Of a stretch of 64,000 nt of DNA, positions 31,854-43,419 are shown one piece after another. The position numbers were made by a program, and so were the translations under genes. The stretch is from Siphonodentalium dalli (taxonomy: Eukaryota > Mollusca > Scaphopoda > Gadilida > Siphonodentaliidae), in the NCBI GenBank assembly GCA_032622095.1, contig CP136066.1, positions 45,219,911 to 45,283,910 of the forward strand, in the 5' to 3' direction. The notes below the pieces were generated by a model. That model did no database searches, was not told the DNA's origin, and saw only the letters and a list, made by a program, of their open reading frames with translations. The stretch's first letter is position 1. Every line of letters begins with the position of its first letter.

Positions 31854-33339
31854 GAATTACATATTCTATTTATCATATGACACCTATAAATTGATTATGA
31901 TGTCCAAAACGCACACAAATCACTAAATAGCTATATGACATCGGCAGCTAAAGGTTAATGTGACGTCACTTCATTGCACCGGAAGCCCAATTACACCTGG
32001 TGAACTAGCAGAAATAATATGTACGCGAAGATATAGTGCGCTATTCTGTTCTCAGTTTGTGACATTATATCGTATGTTTATTAGATAAATACGAATTACA
32101 TATTCTATTTATCGTATACAATGTCCAAAACTATATATTTCAAGATTATAATTGCGAGAATTTCGGCATCGCTTTGATTCGTGTATTTGACGCGCACGAA
32201 TTTTACCTGCATTTAGTCAGAGATGCGGCTCGGCCCCCGGCTGCCATTCAGCCAATCAGAACACACTTTTTGTCAACAAACCAATCAAATGATCGGAAGG
32301 TGATATGAATTAGTAATTGATATGAAATTGATTTATGACATAGCTTCCAACGTAAATAATGATTGAGTCATATGATAAATATAGATAAGCGTTTTATGAA
32401 TAAAATGTTTTCCTCAACTGAACAGGAATTTCCATTGTCAATGCAATTATTCGAGGTAAATCTATTCAATAGGAACTCGGATGTGTTATACTCACCCCGG
32501 GCATTCTTTTGAAGTATCTGTGAAAATGAAAATAAGAATTTAAAATGCACAGGCAACACTTCTAACAACAACAACAATAACAACACAATTCTATAAAATG
32601 TTTTGCAGACACGTTTGCTGTATTGTTCCCATAACAAAAAAAATAAATAAAGTACAATAGAAACATATGGTATGGCACATATTCACCCCCCCCCCCCCCC
32701 CCCCCCGTGTACGTGATATCGCCAAACCAGAAGATGCGGTTTTGATGCGGTTTTGATAAATGAACATATCTTCCTTCAGATGAATCTATATATCTCCCAG
32801 TTAAATGGTGATATCCACTATTCAAGACATAATTTCGCAAAGCGGAATGTTCCCTCAATGGGATAGCGACCATAGCTTGCTCTCACCCCGATAAATTTAA
32901 TAGAAATTCCGGCTCATTTACGATTTTATCATAAATAGTAGACACTTTTTGACGTTAGGTAGTTCGTTTGAAACATAATTATCAGCCATAGATGGCGGAT
33001 AATTCGTGTATTAATAGAAAAATATAATATGTTTAATTAACCATAAAATTGTCTAGCCTGCAGAGCGGTTCGCAAAAATACTATCTGCGTCCAAGTGTGG
33101 TACCCACCATAATTTCGGGTATTAAAGCTGCAGATCGAGATGTCAAAGATGCGATTGATATACTTCATTTTGATATGTCATGTAAAAATTGGAGAGAAAA
33201 AATGTTTTAAATCATGGGGAAGATATTTTCCAGTGACAGAAGTTCATTTTGATTAATATCTCTTCATTAATACAGAACATTCAGGTAAGATATAATTATG
33301 GCATGTTTAAGATACATGCATAATCTGAATTAACACCCC
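31854..33339. other. No gene identified; poly-C run
   Basis: A poly-C tract of about 20 bases lies at 32687-32706. Several imperfect copies of CATATTCTATTTATC occur at 31860 and 32099. Short open frames at 32368-32873 are AT- and C-run-driven. Confidence 0.5.
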
Positions 33340-34205
33340 AAATTATTATTTCTTCTTTGGCTTCGGGGGGGGGGGTAAAAATTATTTGAGTCGAGTCGAG
33401 GTACCCACCTATCTAAGCTCAGATTTATCAGATATCAATTTTTGAAATATTTTATTTTTCATCACCTGGAATATTTAGCGGCCTAGTAAATATTCGATGA
33501 GCCGGCCAACATAATCTCGATACCAATTGCGTTGAACAAAATGTCGGAATATAGAGGATCTCCAATGAATTATGTTGGGATACCAAATTTTATGAAACGA
33601 GTTTGATAAATTTGATTCACAACGAGTCGTAGATATCTTATAAATCCCAACATAATAAGCTGAAGAGCTTATACATCACATGAAAAAAACTAGAACTTTA
33701 TGCCTTTTCAACAAATCAAAATCTTTAATAGAAGCTGAAAAATGCATGTAAAATGCATACATGCACGGCGTTGGCTAAGACGCTTCACAACCATATACGA
33801 CAGTATTTCGCGCTCTGCCTTGCGACAGATAGTCCCAACAATTTGCTTATTTGTTTTTGTTTAGTGTAACTAAGTTGGACAATAATTGAACTTTAATGAA
33901 CAAACCAATCATTTTGCGATGTCCGTTATTGGTGTCAAGCGCGGCTTTTCTAAATGGTATTAATCTGCGCGGTAATTTACTTGGCGCGATGCCAAGTATC
34001 ACGGACAGTGATAGATAAGAAAATATCTAATGGATTTTTCAATGATATTATAGGGGTTTCATGTGATATATATTTATTATATAATTGTATACTCGAGTTG
34101 ACAGTGGTTAGCATTATTTTTTGGTAATTAATCGATTATGATAGCTAAAGCACCTTTTGAAGAAATGTTGTTGTTGGAATTTGATACGGAGGACCATCGA
34201 ATCCG
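33340..34205. mobile_element. Broken AAGGTACTCAATC-family MITE with internal insertion
   Basis: The left part (TTGGCTTCGGGGG, then CACCTGGAATATTTAGCGGC) and the right part (GACAGTGGTTAGCATTAT, then TGTTGTTGTTGGAATTTGAT) match the elements at 38633-39081. About 580 bp of other sequence, including an AATTATGTTGGGAT/ATCCCAACATAAT inverted pair (33570-33655), separates them. Confidence 0.55.
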
Positions 34206-34209
34206 ATGT

Positions 34210-34980
34210 TAAAGCTTGTTCATACACTGGCAAGTTTGCAAGTTATAGTGCCAGAATATGAACGGAAACAAGCATATAAAAATGCTAGATCATGCCATGA
34301 ATCTCTACTCTGGCTAACGCCCGTAGAGATCATATTCCACCAGTACAAAACGAAGGTCCCAACTCGACATTTCAAGATTTAAGTGAATTCGCTTACAATT
34401 AGGGAATTTACCTTGGGTAATTACTCGATGTTTATTTCGATATCGGCTCACAAAAATCAGGGAAAAGAATGCAACTTTGAGTTGTGACATTCACCCAGTA
34501 AAATACATTATTAAGGAACAGATAATAACTAAGAAATATATTCCCAGCGTTATTTGTTCGACTTTTAAGGTTCCCTGTCCAAACTTCAAAAGTTCCAAGG
34601 TTTTGTACTGGTGGAATATGATATCTGCGTGCGTTAGCCAGAGTAGCGGCTCATGGCATAATCTAATAAAATACATCTGTACCACAGCTAACTACATGCT
34701 TAGTAAAATCTATGTAGTTCCACCTGTAGCGGTGATACCGGAATTTACCTGCAAAGAACATGAAATTACATCGCAAGAATCAATCTCATACCGGTATTTG
34801 AAGTCAAATGCCAGTAACACCGTTGCAAGTGGAACTACAGAACGGTTACTTCTCAAATTCTGGCAACATGTGGTTTTCTATGACGAAATGCCTGCAAAAC
34901 ATTCCGCGCAAACTTTCCAGCGTATATGCACATACACTTAGCGAACAGTTTAGGCCATATATGCTCTAATAGTATGGTCG
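34210..34980. repeat. Nested imperfect inverted repeats
   Basis: TGCCATGAATCTCTACTCTG through ATCATATTCCACCAGTAC (34295-34346) pairs with GTACTGGTGGAATATGAT and on (34604-34660). A second pair, GTAGTTCCACCTGTAGCGGT at 34713 and its complement ending near 34841, lies to the right. The 154-codon plus-strand frame 34477-34941 crosses both and is probably not a gene. Confidence 0.5.
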
Positions 34981-35087
34981 TCAGGCAGTTAGATCGGAAT
35001 ACATTGGTAAAGAAGCCGTTTTTGGTCTCAAAATGGCAGTCGAAAAATATTTTTAATTTGATCTAAAACAACAAATCCCCCCATCAT

Positions 35088-35658
35088 ACTTACTGGTTAA
35101 TTCCCCACCATATTTACTGGTTAATTCCCCACCATACTTACTGGTTAATTCCTCACCATACTTACTGGTTAATTCCCCACCATACGTTACTGGTTAATTC
35201 CTCACCATACTTACTGGTTAATTCCTCACCATACTTACTGGTTAATTCCCCACCATACTTACTCTTTAACTCCCCCGCCATACTAACTGGTTAATTCCCC
35301 ATCACACTTACTCTTTAATTCCCCGCCATAGTTACTGGTTAATTCCCCACCATACTTACTGTTTAATTCCCCACCATACTTACTGGTTAATTCCCCACCA
35401 TATTTAATCTTTAATTCCCCACCATACTTACTGGTTAATTCCCCACCATACTTACTCTTTAATTCCCCACAAACTTACTGGTTAATTCCCCACCATACTT
35501 ACTGGTTAATTCCCCGCCATACTTACTGGTTACTTCCCCACCTTACTTACTAGTTAATTCCCCATCATACTTACTGGTTAATTCCCCACCATACTTACTG
35601 GTTAATTCCCCACCATACTTACTGGTAAATTCCCCACCATACTTACTGGTTAATTCCC
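35088..35658. repeat. 24-bp minisatellite, about 23 units
   Basis: The unit is CCATACTTACTGGTTAATTC followed by CCCA. Variants carry CTTTAATTCC in place of GGTTAATTCC. Each regular unit includes TTAA. Confidence 0.9.
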
Positions 35659-35922
35659 AACGGGGTATACGATGGAAATTGGAAATGGGATGCATGTGAT
35701 AATAGGAAATCACCACAAAATGACAAAGATGTGGGTAGGTGTAAATTAGAACTATGCCATTTTATTGGTTTCATTTCTTTTGCATTGAAGTGACGAAACG
35801 ATAGTAAATGTTGCTGATAACAAATTTATAATAATTATTTCTCTCCTCAATTATATGAAGAATTACACGAATAACATAAAACATATCGAAAAATGAACAG
35901 TACAATAGAAACGAACATATAC

Positions 35923-36158
35923 CCATTGATTATGCGACCACCAATATGGCCACAGTTTCCCAGCCCAGACCTATACACATCATGCACATAGTTAAACGGC
36001 TCAGCGTCCACCCCTCCATGTCCAATATACTGTTTGAAATAAATGTAAGGAAGTGTATAGCCGTTCCTTGGATAATGACATAAAAGAATCAGTGCACTGA
36101 GAATGATCAATGTGTACACCCACCAAATATGCATGGACGGAATAGGGGCTATGGCCAT
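35923..36158 (-). CDS. Possible first exon of a single-pass membrane protein (weak)
   Basis: The frame starts MAIAPIPSMHIWW and has one hydrophobic stretch (WWVYTLIILSALILLCHYP, about residues 12-30), followed by a polar segment to GGRIING. A GTATATG that could act as a donor follows at 35922. A short N-terminus plus one membrane anchor would suit a type II membrane protein such as a Golgi enzyme, but no catalytic domain or second exon is visible. This is a composition-based suggestion only. Confidence 0.22.
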
Positions 36159-36351
36159 AACATTGCCAAACTATTTCGACACTAGGGAATTTCATGGCTG
36201 CCACGACATCAATTGGCTTTTTTCTCCACCCAGTATGTAGTGCGAAGTATCTTGCTTTTATACGAAAATCTTTGCTTGTGGGCGAAGTTCGACATCCAAG
36301 CTCTCAGCTGTGAAACGTATACGCGATATGTTTGGATCAAGTGTTGAAAAT

Positions 36352-36891
36352 TTAATATCCGTCGATGTACTTGGCTGTATTTTGGTTACATTTATAGCAT
36401 TTCTTCGAACTTGTTATGATATGCTCGTAGCGAATTTCTGCATATATAGACATGCATGTTGGTCTGATTTTTGCGATGAACAGTGGGCACATAATATTGA
36501 ACTGGGATTGGGTGTATAAACGAGATATACACGCATTCAGAAAAGTGTCCACACCATAGGTTTTCTGGATGGTTACCACACAGATTTGTACGATAAAAAG
36601 ATTTTTTATTTGCGCATTGGCAAAATTTTCCAATAAATAGCTAGAACAGTTTTCTTTTTTCAAATTCCAAGCTAATAGGTGTTCATAGAAATAAATTATC
36701 GCCCTCTCGCATGGCGTTAATGCCACCAACATTCGCTCGTCTGTTTGAGTGAAATTTACATACATGTATAACTGGGAGCGATGGTGAGAGCTGTTTTCCC
36801 GCCGCGGTGAGCCGCTATACACAGCGCTACCGCAACGCACACATCCGGGTGCAAGGAGTGAACAAGGAGTTGAATATTTTATGCAAAGCAA
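36352..36891 (-). other. 179-codon open frame, unassigned
   Basis: This is the longest unexplained open frame in the spacer. I recognise no domain, and the sequence has no clear signal peptide or membrane segment. It may be chance in AT-rich DNA. Confidence 0.2.
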
Positions 36892-36969
36892 TTTTGATTT
36901 GAGATACTTTAGATATATAGTTTAATTTCGCAACCACTACTTAGAACACACTACTTGGTTTTTGTTTTT

Positions 36970-37328
36970 AAAGGTACTCAATCCGATTAAGCGCCCCTCA
37001 ATTACTATCTATTTGGCTTCGGAGGTAAAACAAAATATTTGATTCGAGTCCAGGAACTCACACATCAAAGCTCAGAGTGATCAGATATAGATTTTTTAAA
37101 TCTATTATTTTTCACCACATGGAATATTTAGTGGCCCAATAACAGTCGTCGGGAAGAATGTCTCGGACCAAATTGCCGATGAAGATGAATAACTCTAAAA
37201 TTAAGTGGCTGTTTTGTGTCAGATATTTGACAAACCGGCAAAACAGGTTTTGGGCAATTTTATACTATAGTTGACTGTGGTTAGCATTATTTTTGGGCAA
37301 TTAATCGATTCTGATAATATGAGTACAT
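36970..37328. mobile_element. AAGGTACTCAATC-family MITE, right end truncated
   Basis: It begins TAAAGGTACTCAATCCGATT and continues through the TTAGCATTATTTTTGGGCAA block. The sequence departs from the family at TAATATGAGTAC. Confidence 0.65.
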
Positions 37329-37388
37329 TTGACAAAATGTAGATTTAAAATGGTCATGGGTTGGAATATTGAGAATAGACTAGCTCAC

Positions 37389-37692
37389 CTGCTTTGTCAT
37401 GAGAACGGCACTGGTATCCTCCTCGAGCTCACCCGCGGCTCCACACGAAAGAAAACAGTTTTGGTCAGTGTCAAGTCCCACAAAGAATGTCGCTGTCCTG
37501 TGTGCACCAGTTTTGTCGAAGGCATCTAGACGCGCACGATGTCTCAGAAACGGCGCCCGTCCCAACAGCGTGAGAGATGTTGAAACTTTTTTCCTTCCAA
37601 CCAGGAATTATTTCAAATGTTCTGTTCTGTGATTTGGCAGCTATTTCCTCTATAAGAGGGGAACAGGCAACAAGAATCAGAAAAATGTTCAT
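37389..37692 (-). pseudogene. Possible first exon of a secreted Cys-containing protein, frameshifted
   Basis: From ATG at 37692 the frame reads MNIFLILVACSPLIEEIAAK, which looks like a signal peptide. It then passes N-glycosylation-like sites and SCASRCLRQ, but stops soon after. In another frame the sequence resumes as FFVGLDTDQNCFLSCG and reaches a strong donor (CAG|GTGAGC at 37389). Cysteine spacing loosely recalls PAN/apple-type modules. A single frameshift between about 37500 and 37560 would explain it; sequencing error or pseudogene are equally possible. Family assignment is tentative. Confidence 0.3.
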
Positions 37693-37736
37693 ATTGTCAC
37701 GTCCATAAAATGCTATATATAAAGGCACCGGCGTGT

Positions 37737-37860
37737 TAGTGATAGCTTTATAATCTGGTTTCGGAACTCTGCGTGTACACGTCTTCCAGCTCTCGGGACG
37801 TCTTTATAATCTGGTTTCCGAGCTGTGCAGGGATGGGTCTTTCAGCTCTTGTGGCGTCTT
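37737..37860. repeat. Short direct repeat, about 60 bp
   Basis: TTTATAATCTGGTTTCGGAA..TCTTCCAGCTCTCGGGACGT at 37747 is repeated as TTTATAATCTGGTTTCCGAG..CTTTCAGCTCTTGTGGCGT at 37802. Confidence 0.55.
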
Positions 37861-38632
37861 TCAATGTCAGTATGGGAATCTTATACAAACGATCTATAGC
37901 CAATTGTCTGAACATGACGCATATCCGGCCATTTACAGTTTTACATTAAAGTCTTGCACCTCAGTGGGCGTCTTGGAAGTTTCGATTTGAAAACCATATA
38001 TAGGCACAATGACACAAATAGTTTGTCAGCGACCACACAACGTGGTTTTGTCCGTGAAGTACATTTGCTTAAAATCGGTGCACTTTATTTTATTTTAACT
38101 ATAATTCTCAGGTTCTTTCCAGACAATCGGTTAATCTTCACATGGGAAATGTACGATTGGTATATACGTGGACAAACAGGAAACATTAGAGAAGAACGAT
38201 GTTGAGGACGAAATCTAATCAATACGATTCGTACAAAACGCGACAGAATATATAGACCTCACTGTCATACGCCTACTGGATCCCGCTAAAATGTTTTTAA
38301 AAGCCAGTGGTTGTGTTAACCATATATTCATATATTCATCTACGATTTTCACATTGTTATATTGGAAAAATCGTTGAACAGATTTATTGGATATGCTGAG
38401 TTTATTTTAATGTATAAAGGTCCGTACGTGGCTACATGTTTGAAACCTGAAATTGTGCTTTCATTGTCACATGCATGCCGACCCGATTCTCTGATTTAAA
38501 ATACGCCAGCGGCCAAATAGTTGTATATGGACTTTAAATGCAAAATATAGGCGTATTCGACGGCGCACCGATATTTTTCAGCAAGGAACAATAAAGAGTG
38601 TTCCTGCTAGTCCGTTCCTATAGCTGTGTGTA
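37861..38632. other. No gene identified
   Basis: AT-rich sequence without recognisable frames, repeats or RNA signals. Confidence 0.5.
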
Positions 38633-39081
38633 TTAAAGGTACTCAATCCGATTAAGCGCCCCTCAATTACTATTTATTTGGCTTCGGGGGGGGGGGGGTA
38701 CAAAATATTTGATTCGATTCGAGGAACCCACCCATCAAAGCTCAGAGTGATCAGATATCGATTTTTATTTTTATTTTTCACCAATTGGAATTTATAGTGG
38801 CCCAACAACAGTCGTCGAGAAGAATGTCTCGGATCAATTTGCGGATGAAGATGGATAACATAACATCAAGTGGCTTTTTTTTTGCGTCAGATATTTGACA
38901 AACCGGCAAAATTTCGTTGACAAAATAACAGGTTTTGGGCAATTTTATACTATAGTTGACTGTGGTTAGCATTATTTTTGGGCAATTAATCGGTTCTGAT
39001 AACTGAAGCGGCATTTTTTTTTAAATGTTGTTGTTGGAATCGGATGATATGGGGACCTTTAAAATGATTGAGTACCTTTAA
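38633..39081. mobile_element. Complete TTAA-flanked MITE, AAGGTACTCAATC family
   Basis: It begins TTAAAGGTACTCAATCCGAT and ends ATGATTGAGTACCTTTAA; both TTAA flanks are intact. At 449 bp it is the best full-length copy in the window. It has a poly-G run near 38689. Confidence 0.8.
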
Positions 39082-39227
39082 AATGAAGAGCGATAATCGT
39101 CTAACTTCAATTCAATTCAATTCAATTTTATTTAGTACTATATAAACAACATGATAACTTATAATACAAAAATCATACAAAACATAATATATATCTCTGG
39201 GAGATGGCATGACCTGGTCGTCTTCTA

Positions 39228-40317
39228 TGGCAAGCCAAACCGCTATTTAATATTAATTTTACTTAATTAAAATTAAATGACACTTTATTTTACTTAAAGG
39301 GGTACTGTACGCCAAATCTTGTTGTTGGTTTCTATAGTCTCCGAGTCGGAGAATAAGGTAACAATTTTTCCATTATTTGAAAGTCTGTTGAGTACGAAGT
39401 CATGTTACGGATGACAAATTTACCGGAATGCAAAAATACAAATTGTCGTTGTCGAGTAATTTTTGTAAAGTTTTCAACCAAATGAATCAAATAAAAGTTA
39501 TATTATATGCATACTAGTCCCATATAATCTTTAAGTTATTGTATCGTCGCTAGTCAGTGAGTGGCTTGAGTGTTCTCCCCGTATCATCATAATATTTTAA
39601 GCGATGGTGTGTGCGATCGGTTTAACAATCCAGTATCCCTCAATTACTGTTTTTGATTACGGTAATTCGTAATTTAATTGACGCCATTTTATGGCTCCAG
39701 TCATAAATTCAATTTATATCAAATTATTAACTTTTAAATTATTAAATTTTAAGATAGCCTATTAACCTGAGCGTTTACAGAATACATCTTCGACTCAAAT
39801 TACTTATGTTTCTATATATTATCGATATTAGATCGTTGTTGTCACCGGAAATTTAATGAAAATGGCGTACAGTACCCCTTTAAGTGAAATAAAATCATAT
39901 TTTATATTACTTAAGTAATATAACGGTCATTTTTTATTTCAATAAAGTCAATTTTACTTAAGTAAAAATAACAATCATACAATGTTTTAACTTAAGTACA
40001 ATTCTTTTTTTAATTATGTAAAATAAAAAAAGGGCGTAACATAATGGTCATTTTATTTCACTTAAGTAAAATTAGTGTGCGTTTTAATTTTACTTAAGTA
40101 AAATAAAATGTCATTTTATTTTACTTAAGTGTCATTTTATTTCACTTAAATAAAATAAAACCATGTAGATGGCGCTTTATTTCACTTAAGTAAAATAAAA
40201 TGACACTTTATTTCACTTAAATAAAATATAATTTCATTTTATTTCACTTAAGTGAAATAAAGTGTCATTTTATTTTACTTAAGTACAATTAATATTAAAT
40301 AGCGTTTTGGCTTGCCA
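39228..40317. mobile_element. Inverted-repeat element with ACTTAAGT palindrome array
   Basis: Ends TGGCAAGCCAAACCGCTATT plus TAATATTAAT and the near-complement AATATTAAATAGCGTTTTGG plus CTTGCCA bound the element. Flanks GTCTTCTA and GTCTTCCT suggest an imperfect 8-bp target duplication. The interior (39880-40290) repeats TTTATTTCACTTAAGTGAAA-type palindromes and TGTCATTTTATT words. A TTAA MITE is inserted into one of the ACTTAAGT palindromes. Confidence 0.7.
39294..39883. mobile_element. TTAA-flanked MITE, GGGTACTGTACGCC family, copy c, nested
   Basis: It begins TTAAAGGGGTACTGTACGCC and ends GGCGTACAGTACCCCTTTAA, in reverse orientation to copies a and b. Removing it with one TTAA rejoins TTTTAC-TTAA-GTGAAAT, the host element's repeating palindrome. 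This confirms the TTAA duplication. Confidence 0.85.
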
Positions 40318-41543
40318 GTCTTCCTGCACACTAACAAACTTTTTTTTTGTTTAATAATTTTTATTCAGATCTCAATATATAACATCTCAAGTACATGAAA
40401 CAAATAAATTATATAATCAGTGATGTGTCAATTTATTTATATAGTCCAATGTGAGTTATATCTCTCTTTGTTAAATGGTACTGGTGGGGGTAGAATCTAA
40501 AAATGTTAATTTATGTCTGGGTTTGTCTCATTTGGGCGATGCCTGGGATCACAGTAAATTTGGCAAAAGTAATCGGGGACCACTCTGAGATACTTCCAAA
40601 CCCCCACCAGAGACCACGTACAACAGGTTCGCAGAAATCTTTGAAACTGATTGTGTGATATCCCAGGAGGGAGGTCAGAAGGCACATGCATTGATTGGCT
40701 CCCAGACACCTTTCCATGCACTACGCTGTGATATATGATGTAGAATTCAGTTAGTATATTTGCTCTATCAATTACCATTTAGGGTTTAACACTCCCAAAC
40801 TTAGATAATAATATTCCGACTCTGAGCCCATGTGACAGTGTGCGTTGGTGTTACTACATGTAGTAAGTTTGTATCTGTAATAGTAGTGTGGTCGTTGAAG
40901 CTCAATTTGGGGATCAACACGGAATAAATTGGATACAAGCAGATTTTGGTGTCATTCGACACGGAAAAGCCTCAAGAACAACATATCCAAAATCTGCAAA
41001 AATCCGCTTTGGGGAAACTTTGTTATCCATGATGGCGTCCAACGTGGTTGTCTATATATTACATCAGTTCTCGAAATAAGTCATAATAAGATACAATGTG
41101 GCATCGGAATTACGCAGTCATAGCAGTTCGTGTGAAATTAGAGTACGGGACCGAATAGAGTGACAAGGACAGAAAATTATACAATCGCGGTCACGAAATG
41201 GCTGTCAAAACGGCCGCAACTCCAAGCCATACCGCGAATAAAGCAACATATTGATTAACCACATAGGAGTGAAAATACGTATTGGTAATATACAAGTCTG
41301 TTTTATATATCTTTAGGGGTACACATTTCATTAAAACAGATCCTTCTATGGATGTATTGGTCACTGCAACGCAAGTCAAACCCCCAACGATTTACGTCTT
41401 TAACGTTTGTGTTTTCTACTTATCCAACATCCAACTGTCGGGTTCAAAATAATAATTTCGGGCAAGCAACAAACACAGTTTTTTTTCGCCACACAGTGCA
41501 TGGTAGTTTCATTCGGCGTGATGATTAATTATTGAATGCAAGG
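40318..41543. other. No gene identified
   Basis: Minus-strand overlapping frames at 40506-40778 contain no domain I recognise. The rest is AT-rich. Confidence 0.5.
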
Positions 41544-42336
41544 CAGGCTTGTCAACCGGTACCAGTACCGGCGGTACTTGGCCGTTTCAACGGTACCGGT
41601 TCTGATACTCAGTACCGACGGTTCTCGGTACTCGCCAGACACAGTAAATATATCAGTATAGATCGATTAAAATTGAAGGAACTTTGCTCTTTTAAGTGTG
41701 CCGCAACTGCCGCTTGCATTATGGTATGCTACTAGGTGTCAACGGATCAAGCACGCGGCGACGGATGCCGAGTTTTGAAGCTGTTATCATGTTATTCAAC
41801 AATGTATATATGTGTCATTGACTCAATGTGTGTTACATCATAACTTACATATGAGGATTGCAGTCTTGCAGGTACATAACATTTATTTCAGTTTAAATTG
41901 TCATTCACCATATATATATACACCCATCTTTCCGATGTATGTATTTGAGCGCCTGAAGCCCTAAACATAAAAGTTCTAACACCTATCAGGCTGCCTAAAT
42001 TATGGCACATTTTAGGTGATTGTTGTGGGTGATAAATCCAACTATTTCAGACTATACTAATGCATGTATGTCACACATTTATGTGTGGCTGCTGTGGCAT
42101 ACGTGCATTATGATAGTCTGACATGGTTGTATTTGTCATCCACAACAATCAACAAAAACTGGCACAAAGTGCCATACATTACCAGTAATTACCACATTAG
42201 AATATACTCTTTTAAATGTGTGATATGTAGTGGAATAAACAATACAACACCAGTACCGGTACCGGTACCGCGGTTCCAACGCAGTACGGATACCGGTACC
42301 GACTACCTTGGTACCGGCGGTACTTTGACAAGCCTG
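41544..42336. mobile_element. hAT-like element with ATGCAAGG 8-bp target duplication
   Basis: Ends CAGGCTTGTCAACCGGTACC and GGTACTTTGACAAGCCTG are flanked by exact ATGCAAGG (41536-41543 and 42337-42344). Both ends are rich in CGGTACC and AGTACCG words, as expected of subterminal transposase-binding repeats. CAGG-type ends and 8-bp duplications are characteristic of hAT elements. The 0.8 kb interior has no transposase frame. Confidence 0.85.
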
Positions 42337-42344
42337 ATGCAAGG

Positions 42345-42721
42345 CAGAAACTGAAGTGCATACACTTGCGTTATAAATACTAGTTACATTTCCGGAATTT
42401 TCAACACTCTCCATGATAATAAATTATACAAATACGTCGCAATGCTTATTATACTATAACGAAACACTGATATCTTCAATATATTAGCACTGCATCTCAC
42501 CAGATCAAAGAGACTGTATCGTACAGTTTATGTAAGACTAATTTTCATGTTGCTACAAACCCGGTTTCTTAGTAGGCAATTTTGTTCAAATTACTTCAGT
42601 CGCCACTTTTCAACTTGAAAATGCTACCACGCAATGCACATGCACTATTAGTTTTCAGAATCTTTTAGTTTGAAAATATCTTACGATTACCACTCACATA
42701 CTCGTGCTACATATCACAGCT
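42345..42721. other. No gene identified
   Basis: AT-rich sequence between the hAT-like element and a hairpin; nothing recognisable. Confidence 0.5.
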
Positions 42722-42835
42722 GCTGCACACAAAACCACAAATAGCTACATTGCGTGCATGTTTAACGTTGTTATTTCAACGTTAAACATGTGCGCAATTT
42801 TTCTATTTGTGGTTTTGAGTGCAGCATCTGTGCGT
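42709..42835. repeat. Foldback hairpin
   Basis: ACAAAACCACAAATAG and ATTGCG..ATGTTTAACGTTG on the left pair with CAACGTTAAACAT..GCGCAAT and CTATTTGTGGTTTTG on the right. Weaker pairing (CAGCTGCTGCAC with GTGCAGCATCTG) extends outwards. Confidence 0.7.
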
Positions 42836-43173
42836 AACAATAGGGAGAATGGGTAACCCTGGTGATGCGGTTGCAGAACACGTAGTAAGTTTCACATATA
42901 TGTGGCCTTGGTCAATACGACCAAATATAGTTTCCAGGTATAAACACAGGCTCTGCCACAGAGTATGTAGCCAATTTTGGTAAAGTTTGGAATTTATTGA
43001 AGATAGCCTATGGTACCCCTTTGTGTGTTGATCAATTGCGTTCATAATATACCACCATGCATTCTTCTGATAAAAGCGAAATATTCGTGTTTCATCACTT
43101 GATCGGAGGCAATAATGACTACTATTTTGAGATACGGACAATACGATCTACGTATTTTACCCAGTACTATATA

Positions 43174-43257
43174 TGACCCGCCATATCAAATCCAGTCGGA
43201 AGTCGGGATTTATTTTACCCTGTGCCAATGCATTCTCTTATATATGCGAGTCGACCA
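43174..43257. mobile_element. Solitary left end of a TGACCCGCC foldback MITE
   Basis: TGACCCGCCATATCAAATCC to the first hairpin arm (GCCAATGCATTCTCTTATAT, then ATGCGAGTCGACCA) is present. The rest of the element is missing. The break lies at the hairpin loop. Confidence 0.75.
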
Positions 43258-43419
43258 GAATATTAATTTATTGAACGTATTCGAGTTTCCCCAACTGAGT
43301 TTCCCCAAATTTCTATGCCATATTTTTTATGAATATGAATTAGACTGTAATACAACTGTCGTAAATTCCTTTCTGGTAGAATATGTTTAACTCTGTTAAT
43401 TGCATATATAGCTCTAAGA

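Noticed and set aside
34477-34941. 154-codon plus-strand frame as a gene
   Set aside because: It crosses two inverted-repeat pairs, has no recognised domain or codon-like bias, and is probably chance.
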